This document shows positions 1-4,704 of a DNA stretch of 6,247 nt, piece by piece. The translations under genes were made by a program, and so were the position numbers. This stretch comes from an uncultured Oscillospiraceae bacterium (lineage in GTDB: Bacteria; Bacillota; Clostridia; Oscillospirales; Oscillospiraceae): the NCBI GenBank assembly GCA_934655935.1, contig CAKUHJ010000106.1:1-6247 (forward strand), written 5' to 3'. Position 1 is the stretch's first letter. Each line of letters begins with the position of its first letter. The notes under the pieces were generated by a model. That model saw only the letters and a list, made by a program, of their open reading frames with translations, was not told the DNA's origin and did not search any database.

Positions 1-26
1 TCGCGATTACCGCGAAAGAAGAGTAA
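1..26 (+). CDS. 3' end of an upstream gene (partial, tentative)
   Basis: The third forward frame reads seven codons (A-I-T-A-K-E-E) and then a TAA stop at 24-26. A charged Lys/Glu tail is a common protein ending. A strong intrinsic terminator follows on the same strand about 90 bp downstream, with no other gene between, which is what the end of a plus-strand transcription unit should look like. The product cannot be recognised from seven residues. The call is an inference from the stop codon and the terminator, and the frame could be accidental. Confidence 0.35.
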
Positions 27-113
27 GCCGCACGCGCCCATCAGGCCCCGATAAAAATCGGAAGATTTATATCGGAGTAGAGGTTGTATTCGCAGATGCT
101 TTTTTGACAGAAA

Positions 114-156
114 CCCCCTGCTGCGCTTCGAACGAAGCACAGCAGGGGGATTTTTT
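114..156 (+). terminator. Strong rho-independent terminator, possibly bidirectional
   Basis: A 10-bp perfect stem (CCCCCTGCTG at 114-123 with CAGCAGGGGG at 140-149) continues, after one C/A mismatch, into a 5-bp stem GCTTC/GAAGC closing a GAAC loop. Six T residues follow directly (151-156), so it is a textbook terminator for plus-strand transcription. Read on the minus strand the hairpin is followed by TTTCTGTC, a poorer U-tract, so it may also end the transporter operon. The stop codon of the 66-codon minus-strand ORF (155-157) lies inside the T run, which leaves the two convergent units sharing this element. Confidence 0.87.
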
Positions 157-355
157 AACCGCACAGCCGGCTCAGCTGCTTGGCAAGCCAGTCGGTCAGC
201 AGCCATACCAGCGCGATGAGCCCCAGCAGCACGGCGGCCGGAACGGCAAGCACGGCAATCACCAGGATGCCGAGCACGGTAACGGCCTTCTCCGGCAGCT
301 GCCGGAGAAGACCCGCTTTTCCCGGCGCGCGCGGCGCCGCGAGTGCCGGGCTCAC
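155..355 (-). CDS. 66-residue single-span membrane protein, coupled to the micro-ORF before it
   Basis: I do not recognise a family. The GTG start (355-353) overlaps the TGA of the preceding 28-codon ORF as GTGA, and a GAGGGG ribosome binding sequence (362-367) sits 6 nt upstream, so translational coupling is likely. Residues 1-23 are Ala/Pro- and Lys/Arg-rich. Residues about 24-56 form a long hydrophobic stretch (one span, or a helical hairpin broken at Pro39), followed by a basic amphipathic tail (K59, R63) ending Leu-Cys-Gly. The TAA stop is in the T run of the terminator. The codons for residues 16-23 (LLRQLPEK) coincide exactly with a perfect 24-bp palindrome. Its place as last gene of a BceAB-type transporter operon suggests an accessory subunit, comparable in position with the small VraH protein of VraDE. 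Alternatively, this ORF and the previous one are halves of one frameshifted two-span protein of about 94 residues. Confidence 0.6.
   Translation of the reverse strand: MSPALAAPRAPGKAGLLRQLPEKAVTVLGILVIAVLAVPAAVLLGLIALVWLLTDWLAKQLSRLCG
287..310. repeat. Perfect 24-bp palindrome inside the 66-codon ORF
   Basis: Bases 287-298 (CTTCTCCGGCAG) are followed at once by their exact reverse complement at 299-310 (CTGCCGGAGAAG), with no spacer. In RNA this would fold as a 10-bp GC-rich hairpin with an AGCU loop. It is in register with the reading frame, so both strands encode the same peptide LLRQLPEK. It has no T run and is therefore not a terminator. It could be a protein-binding site, an mRNA stability or coupling hairpin, or an insertion or recombination target. 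Confidence 0.8.
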
Positions 356-438
356 AGAACGCCCCTCAGCCGGAGCAGCCCGTAAAGCACGGCGCTCAGC
401 GGCAGGTCGACCCAGATCAGGCGGAACAGAAAAAGCAT
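352..438 (-). CDS. 28-residue hydrophobic micro-protein downstream of the permease
   Basis: The ORF starts at ATG (438-436), 16 nt after the permease stop, behind a perfect AAGGAGG ribosome binding site (446-452, spacing 7 nt). That is the best Shine-Dalgarno sequence in the window and argues that translation really starts here. The 28 residues begin MLFLFRLIWVDLP and continue as a Leu-rich segment ending in a basic RLRG stretch, which suits a short membrane-inserted peptide with its basic end in the cytoplasm. The stop overlaps the GTG of the next ORF by 4 nt. It may be a functional micro-protein, a leader peptide coupling translation to the next ORF, or the N-terminal part of a single gene split by a frameshift. 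No family is recognised. Confidence 0.52.
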   Translation of the reverse strand: MLFLFRLIWVDLPLSAVLYGLLRLRGVL

Positions 439-445
439 GGCAAAG

Positions 446-452
446 CCTCCTT
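446..452 (-). promoter_or_regulatory. Ribosome binding site AAGGAGG for the 28-codon ORF
   Basis: A perfect anti-16S match, AAGGAGG on the minus strand, lies in the 16-nt gap between the permease stop (455-457) and the ATG at 438, with 7 nt spacing. It is the main reason for calling so short an ORF. Confidence 0.8.
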
Positions 453-454
453 GC

Positions 455-2515
455 TCAGACCGGCTCCCTCAGGCCGGTGACAATTTTATAATACCCGTTC
501 GAGGTGGCGCGGTAGACCGCAATGTACAAAGCCGCAAAGGCCAGATAGGAAACGGCCGTCGTGCCGAGCAGAAGCGGAAGGTTGCTGAGATTGAAGAGCA
601 TCAGCAGCCGGTAGATGAACGGAAACGCAAAGCCCAGATGTACGCCGGCGAGCAGCAGCGGCAGGAAGAACACCATCAGAAGCTGAGAATTGACGGTTTT
701 GCGGATATCCTGCTTTGTCATGCCGACCTTCTGCATGATCTCAAAGCGCGCCTGATCCTCATAGCCCTCGGAAATCTGCTTGTAATAAAGAATCAGCACT
801 GCGCCGAGGATGAAGACAATCGAAAGCATGACGCCGAGGAAGAAGAGTCCGCCGTAGGTTGCGTAGAAATCAAAGCGCTCTGTAGCGGCGGAGTCGACGG
901 CAGAGGAAAAAATCACGTCGCAGCCCTTCTCCTGCATCCAGCTCTGCCAGTCGCCTGCTGCGCTGCGCATGGCGTTTGCGAGGGCTCTTTGCGCGCTTTC
1001 GCCGAGCGCGGTGTCAAAGCCGTAGCTCCAGCTGAGCGTGACGGCGGGATACTCCGAGGCGGAGGTCAGCGCGGTCAGCGCAGGCAGCTGCGCGTCATAG
1101 TCCGGGACGATCACAAACAGCGTCGGCACGATGTTCATCGCGGCGTTTCCGGTTACCGTGAACGTGTCAAGGTATTTCTGAATCTCCCAGGACGGACCGC
1201 CGCGGACGCCGATGCGCGGCTCGTGATAGAGCGTGCGGTAGGCGTAGACAAGCGCCTGGCCGGGTGCGAGCGTTTCCTGCGCGCCGGTCTGGCGGTTATA
1301 GTCCTCCAGCGGCAGGATGCATAGCTGCGAGACGTGCTCGTAGCCCATAAGATCGAGCATGCTGCTTCCGCTCACCGTCGGGTCGAGCGCGTCGTTTTCC
1401 AGCATGCCATAGAGCTCCGCCATGCGGTAGGAGAGGAGATTTTCCGGCTGCGCGCAGGCTTCCCGGGCGCAGCGCTCCAGCCTGCCCTGCAGATTTTCAA
1501 GCTCCTCCGGCGACCATTTCCAGCCGGCAGAATCCGATACGCAGAGCATCAGATCCCGCGGATAGCGGTTCCGGAGAGAATCCTCCGCGCCAAAATGCAG
1601 ACACGTGGTAGACGAGAGCATGACAAGCACCATCGTCGCCAGGATGCAGACCGAGGCCAGGCCCGCGCCGTTGCGCTTCATGCGGTAGGCCATCGACGAG
1701 ACGCTGACGAAGTGATCGGCGCGGTAGTAAAAGCGCTTGCTTTTCTGCAGAAGCCTGCACAGCAGCACCGACCCGGAGATGAAAATCAGATAGCTTGCGG
1801 CAATGACCATAAGGACCGCCGCAAAGAACAGCGACAGCGCCGAAAGCGGATTCTTGATGGATACGGCCATTGCGTATGCCGCGCCCAGCATCACAAAGCC
1901 CACAAGCCCCAGAAGCCAGTTGGCCTTCGGCGGCTTCTCTCCGATCTGCTCGCTGCGGATAAGCTGAACGGCGCTGGAGAAGCGGAGCTTCAGAAGGCTG
2001 CTGATGTAAATCAGAAGGAAGACGCCGGTAAAGAAGAGACCCGTCGTCCGGAGGCCGTCCAGAGAAATATAGAAGCTGTAGCTGGCCTGGACGCCAATGA
2101 TGGAAACCAGCGCCAGTTCTGCAAGCTTACTGAGCGCGACGCCGGCAAACAGGCCCGCGCAGAGCGAGATGAGCGCGGTAATTGCCGTCTCCCAGAACAG
2201 AACCCGGGCAAGATTGCCCTTGCCCATGCCGAGAATGTTGTAAAGGCCGAATTCCCGGTTGCGCCGGCGGATAAGAAAGGAGTGCGTGTAAAAAAGCAGC
2301 AGCAGCGAAAACACACAGATGACAAAGCTGCCGAGCGCCAGAATGGTGCCCATGGCGCTGAACTTCGTCTGCGCAAGGGCCGGCGTGCGGGAGAGCGCGA
2401 AGAGAATGTAGGTCACGGCGATCATGCCGCTGCACGTCAGCAGGTACGGCACATAGAGCCGTCCGTTCTTCCGGACGCCCTGCCAGGCAAGCCTCAGATA
2501 AAAGCCGGGCTTCAT
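455..2515 (-). CDS. BceB/FtsX-type ABC transporter permease
   Basis: This 686-residue membrane subunit belongs with the ATPase encoded just upstream. Ten hydrophobic spans are visible at about residues 22-42, 56-80, 106-128, 156-174, 199-219, 226-254, 284-305, 556-578, 610-632 and 648-668. A large extracytoplasmic region (about 306-555) lies between spans 7 and 8, the diagnostic architecture of BceB/VraE-type permeases. Also typical are the N-terminal 'LAWQGVRKNGRLYVPYLLT' segment and the 'RRRNREFGLYNILGMGK' coupling region after span 2. Family members remove or sense antimicrobial peptides such as bacitracin or lantibiotics bound to lipid II-cycle intermediates. The substrate here is unknown. 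The start overlaps the ATPase stop as ATGA, with GGAGG at 2525-2529, so the two are translationally coupled. No sensor kinase or regulator, the usual partners, is in the window. Confidence 0.94.
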   Translation of the reverse strand: MKPGFYLRLAWQGVRKNGRLYVPYLLTCSGMIAVTYILFALSRTPALAQTKFSAMGTILALGSFVICVFSLLLLFYTHSFLIRRRNREFGLYNILGMGKGNLARVLFWETAITALISLCAGLFAGVALSKLAELALVSIIGVQASYSFYISLDGLRTTGLFFTGVFLLIYISSLLKLRFSSAVQLIRSEQIGEKPPKANWLLGLVGFVMLGAAYAMAVSIKNPLSALSLFFAAVLMVIAASYLIFISGSVLLCRLLQKSKRFYYRADHFVSVSSMAYRMKRNGAGLASVCILATMVLVMLSSTTCLHFGAEDSLRNRYPRDLMLCVSDSAGWKWSPEELENLQGRLERCAREACAQPENLLSYRMAELYGMLENDALDPTVSGSSMLDLMGYEHVSQLCILPLEDYNRQTGAQETLAPGQALVYAYRTLYHEPRIGVRGGPSWEIQKYLDTFTVTGNAAMNIVPTLFVIVPDYDAQLPALTALTSASEYPAVTLSWSYGFDTALGESAQRALANAMRSAAGDWQSWMQEKGCDVIFSSAVDSAATERFDFYATYGGLFFLGVMLSIVFILGAVLILYYKQISEGYEDQARFEIMQKVGMTKQDIRKTVNSQLLMVFFLPLLLAGVHLGFAFPFIYRLLMLFNLSNLPLLLGTTAVSYLAFAALYIAVYRATSNGYYKIVTGLREPV

Positions 2516-3276
2516 TGTGCCGTCCCTCCCGTCTGGAGCAGCGTGAGCGTATCGGAGATCTTCTGATAGAGCTGCTCGTTTGTCATCTGCCCGCGGTAGA
2601 GCTGATGGAAGACCTCGCCGTCCTTGATGAAAAGCACGCGGCCCGCGCGGCTGGCGGCCGCAACGGAATGGGTCACCATGAGAATGGTCTGGCCGGTTTT
2701 GTTGATGCGCGCAAACAGGCGCAGCAGCTCGTCCGCCGCGCGCGAATCGAGCGCGCCGGTCGGCTCGTCGGCAAGAATCAGCCGGGGATTTGTAATCAGC
2801 GCCCGCGCCACAGCCGCGCGCTGCTTCTGCCCGCCGGAAATTTCGTAGGGATATTTTTTCAGAATGTCCGTGATGCCGAGCGTCCCGGCAATCGGCGTCA
2901 GCCGTTCGTGCATTTCCGCGTAGCGCTTCCCGGCCAGAACCAGCGGCAGATAGATATTGTCCTCCACGCTGAAGGTATCCAGCAGATTGAATTCCTGAAA
3001 GACAAAGCCGAGCCTGTCGCGCCGGAAGGCTGCAAGCGCGCTTTCCGATACGGCGGCAATGTCCTTCCCGTCCAGAAGCACGCTTCCGCTCGTCGGCTTG
3101 TCCAGTGCGGCCAGGATGTTCAGAAGCGTGGTCTTGCCGGAGCCGGATTCGCCCATAATGGCGACATACTCGCCCTCCTCCACGCCGAAGCTGACATTTT
3201 TCAGCGCCTCTACGCCCATGGCGCCGAAGCGGGCGGCATAGACCTTGCGCAGCGCGCTGACCTCGAGAATGTTCAT
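2512..3276 (-). CDS. BceA/MacB-type ABC transporter ATPase
   Basis: This is a 254-residue nucleotide-binding subunit of normal family length. Motifs in order are Walker A GESGSGKTT (42-50), Q-loop FQEFN (Q94), signature ISGGQKQR (146-153), Walker B RLILADEP (165-172), D-loop ALD (175-177) and H-loop histidine H203. Sequences such as 'VFQEFNLLDTFSVEDNI' and 'DEPTGALDS' place it in the antimicrobial-peptide/macrolide exporter (BceA, VraD, MacB, LolD) group. It should hydrolyse ATP at the inner membrane face to drive the permease that follows. The frame is open further upstream to 3330, but the ATG at 3276 is preferred. It has AGGAGG at 3284-3289 with 7 nt spacing, and the family's usual N-terminus (MNILEVSALRKVY) begins there. 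Expression may come from the 106-bp gap before it or by read-through from the carboxypeptidase gene. Confidence 0.95.
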   Translation of the reverse strand: MNILEVSALRKVYAARFGAMGVEALKNVSFGVEEGEYVAIMGESGSGKTTLLNILAALDKPTSGSVLLDGKDIAAVSESALAAFRRDRLGFVFQEFNLLDTFSVEDNIYLPLVLAGKRYAEMHERLTPIAGTLGITDILKKYPYEISGGQKQRAAVARALITNPRLILADEPTGALDSRAADELLRLFARINKTGQTILMVTHSVAAASRAGRVLFIKDGEVFHQLYRGQMTNEQLYQKISDTLTLLQTGGTAQ

Positions 3277-3283
3277 ATCGATT

Positions 3284-3289
3284 CCTCCT
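3284..3289 (-). promoter_or_regulatory. Ribosome binding site AGGAGG deciding the ATPase start
   Basis: AGGAGG on the minus strand lies 7 nt before the ATG at 3276. The alternative upstream ATG at 3330 falls inside the long hairpin and would have to be translated from within it, so 3276 is chosen. Confidence 0.8.
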
Positions 3290-3301
3290 GTTCTGCCGCT
3301 A

Positions 3302-3375
3302 TTGTACAAAACCGGAAACCGAAAGGCCATCGATCTGCCTTACGGTTTCCGGTTCCGGGCTTACAGTTTTGTAAG
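3302..3375 (-). promoter_or_regulatory. Nested inverted repeats in the leader of the transporter operon
   Basis: The gap between the carboxypeptidase stop and the ATPase start is dense in symmetry. There is (a) CTTACA-GTTT-TGTAAG, perfect 6-bp arms, at 3360-3375. There is (b) a 12-bp perfect stem, AACCGGAAACCG (3310-3321) with CGGTTTCCGGTT (3343-3354). It extends past one A/A mismatch by AAGGC/GCCTT around a 9-base loop. There is (c) the palindrome TTGTACAA at 3302-3309. In addition, TACAAAAC (3305-3312) can pair with GTTTTGTA (3366-3373), enclosing stem b and competing with hairpin a. On the minus strand stem b is followed by TTTTGTACAAT, which could act as a weak U-tract or contain a -10-like TACAAT. 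I found no convincing -35 box. It may be a weak terminator for the upstream gene, an attenuator, or an operator region. Confidence 0.65.
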
Positions 3376-3382
3376 ACGGCGC

Positions 3383-4549
3383 TCAGCCTGCGGGCTCGGG
3401 CGCCGCGCCGCAGTACTCGGTATAAAGTGCGGCGTGGTCGTGCATGCAGAATTCGCCGGTCCAGGCGTTTGCGGTGACGCACAGGACGCTGCGGCCGCCG
3501 CCGGTCGTGCCCGCGCTTGCGCAGCAGTTCATGGCCTGCGAGGTAAAGCCGGTCTTCGCGGCCAGGACCTCCGCGCCGTCCAGCGCGTACTGCCTGGGCA
3601 GGTTGTACAGGAACTTGTTGATCATGGCAAGTCCCTCGGGATGCTGCGGCGTGGGGGCGGTGGTATACTGCACGGTGCTCAGAATTTCCCGGCAGACAGG
3701 TTCGGCAAGCGCAGCCTGCAGAATGAGTGCCATATCGCGGACGGTGGTGTAGAGCGCCTCGTCGTGCAGGCCGCTGGCGTTTGCAAAATGCGTGTCCGAA
3801 AGACCGAGCGCCTGCGCCGTTTCGTTCATTAGCGCCACAAAGGCCTCCTCGCTTCCCGCCGTGCAGAGGGCGAGGGCTTCCGTGGCCTCCGCGCCGGAGG
3901 GCAGCACCGCGCCGTAGAGAAGCTCGCGCAGCGTGACGGTTTCGCCTGCCACAAAGCCCGCCATGGACGCGTCCGCCAGGTAAAGCGGATCGATAATCTC
4001 TTGCGTCATTTCAAACGTTTCGTCCAGATTCTCCAGATTCCGGCAGGCCGTCAGCAGGGTCATGACCTTGGTCATGGAGGCAGGATAGATCTGCGCGTCC
4101 GGATTTTTCTGGGCGAGGATTTCGCCGCTGCCGGCGTCGATGAGAATGGCGCTCGAGCTGTAGAGCTCAAGATCCAGCGTCCGGGTATCGGGGCTCTCAT
4201 AAAAATCCGGGGCGGTTTCCGGCTGCGGTTCAGGCTCCGGTTCCGGCGCAGGCTCGGGTTCCGGTTCTGGGTCCGGCGCAGGCGCAGGCTTCGCTTCGGG
4301 CTCCGGGTCGGACGGCGTCTGCGGCGCAGCGGGCTCCTGCGTCTGCGCAGGCGCGGAGGAAATGGGCGATTTCAGATAGGGATCAAAAACGACCTGCTTG
4401 AGAACCAGACCCACGACGACCAGCAGCGCCAGCACTGCGGCCAGGGCGAGAACGGTGCGGACGCGGCGGCGCTTCGCCGCAGCGGCCCGGTCTCTTGCGG
4501 CGGCAAAGCCGCGCGGCGTATCCTGCGGGCGGCTGTTTTGCTCTTCCAT
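3383..4549 (-). CDS. Membrane-anchored D-alanyl-D-alanine carboxypeptidase (peptidase family S11, PBP5/DacF-like)
   Basis: This 388-residue serine D,D-carboxypeptidase would trim the terminal D-Ala from peptidoglycan stem pentapeptides outside the membrane. A basic cytoplasmic segment (1-31, with KRRRVR) precedes one uncleaved-looking span (about 32-51). A Pro/Glu-rich stalk (about 70-114) and then the catalytic domain (about 125-380) follow. The catalytic S158 and K161 are in PASMTK, and KTG is at 332-334 in AAKTGFTS. The second motif reads LPSGAEAT (217-223), so SxN appears as S-G-A, lacking the usual Asn. The usual C-terminal beta-rich domain of PBP5 is absent: the protein ends shortly after the catalytic domain with 'PEPAG'. 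The N-terminal anchor, rather than a C-terminal amphipathic helix, attaches it. AAGGAG (4558-4563) lies 8 nt before the ATG. It is divergent from comB and upstream of the transporter genes. Confidence 0.92.
   Translation of the reverse strand: MEEQNSRPQDTPRGFAAARDRAAAAKRRRVRTVLALAAVLALLVVVGLVLKQVVFDPYLKSPISSAPAQTQEPAAPQTPSDPEPEAKPAPAPDPEPEPEPAPEPEPEPQPETAPDFYESPDTRTLDLELYSSSAILIDAGSGEILAQKNPDAQIYPASMTKVMTLLTACRNLENLDETFEMTQEIIDPLYLADASMAGFVAGETVTLRELLYGAVLPSGAEATEALALCTAGSEEAFVALMNETAQALGLSDTHFANASGLHDEALYTTVRDMALILQAALAEPVCREILSTVQYTTAPTPQHPEGLAMINKFLYNLPRQYALDGAEVLAAKTGFTSQAMNCCASAGTTGGGRSVLCVTANAWTGEFCMHDHAALYTEYCGAAPEPAG
4208..4342 (-). repeat. Pro-Glu dipeptide repeat coding the carboxypeptidase stalk
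   Basis: Low-complexity coding DNA (GGTTCCGG/GGCTCCGG-like units on the plus strand) encodes residues about 70-114, mainly EP, AP and DP dipeptides such as DPEPEPEPEPAPEPEPEPQP. Such extended rigid linkers (as in TonB) hold a domain away from the membrane, here presumably spacing the catalytic domain across the wall. The repeat is prone to length change between strains. Confidence 0.85.
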
Positions 4550-4596
4550 AGGCTTTGCTCCTTGCTTTGGCTTGCGTCAGCCGACGCGTTTTTTCA

Positions 4597-4605
4597 AGTA
4601 TAGCA
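4597..4605 (-). promoter_or_regulatory. Extended -10 promoter element for the carboxypeptidase gene
   Basis: The minus strand carries TGCTATACT (4605-4597), a TGn-extended -10 box, about 48 bp before the carboxypeptidase ATG. At 17 bp upstream the -35 hexamer is TTTTCG, a poor match, which an extended -10 can tolerate. The -35 region overlaps the palindrome at 4620-4635. Confidence 0.6.
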
Positions 4606-4619
4606 CACTTTTTCCGCAG

Positions 4620-4635
4620 CGAAAAGCCCTTTTCG
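4620..4635. promoter_or_regulatory. Palindrome CGAAAAG-CC-CTTTTCG between divergent promoters
   Basis: Perfect 7-bp arms (4620-4626 and 4629-4635) are separated by CC. The site lies at the -35 position of the leftward promoter and about 14 bp upstream of the -35 box of the rightward comB promoter, a good place for a dimeric regulator. No known consensus is recognised and a protein partner is not visible in the window. Confidence 0.5.
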
Positions 4636-4648
4636 ACACGCGGGGCGC

Positions 4649-4677
4649 TTGAAGTTTTCCGCTCGGAACGCTATACT
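4649..4677 (+). promoter_or_regulatory. Sigma-A-type promoter for the comB homologue
   Basis: A -35 box TTGAAG (4649-4654) and a -10 box TATACT (4672-4677) are separated by exactly 17 bp. Transcription would start near 4684, giving a leader of about 20 nt that contains the ribosome binding site AAGGGGG (4691-4697). Confidence 0.72.
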
Positions 4678-4704
4678 GTGAAAAAACGGCAAGGGGGTTT
4701 CGGT

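Noticed and set aside
48..61. Small hairpin CCGAT-AAAA-ATCGG
   Set aside because: A 5-bp stem without a T run is expected by chance; the real terminator is at 114-156.
437..2566. Long plus-strand open frames (295 and 410 codons) opposite the permease gene
   Set aside because: They are antisense to a clearly membrane-spanning, family-typical permease. Their translations are rich in Arg, His, Gln and Ala with no recognisable domain, as expected for GC-rich antisense frames.
3277..3330. Upstream start for the ATPase at 3330
   Set aside because: The 18 extra residues come from the hairpin-rich leader and match no family N-terminus, while ATG 3276 has a proper AGGAGG.
2515..3477. 320-codon plus-strand frame opposite the ATPase gene
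   Set aside because: It mirrors an ATPase with all ABC motifs intact, has no family features of its own, and runs across an intergenic region into the carboxypeptidase gene.
4208..4342. Repetitive GGTTCCGG-like units considered as a DNA repeat array or CRISPR-like element
   Set aside because: The units have no regular spacers and are explained by the Pro/Glu codons of the in-frame carboxypeptidase stalk.
4555..4704. 50-residue N-terminal extension of ComB from 4555
   Set aside because: It would be translated through both promoters and the palindrome; the start at 4705 has its own ribosome binding site and gives normal family length.
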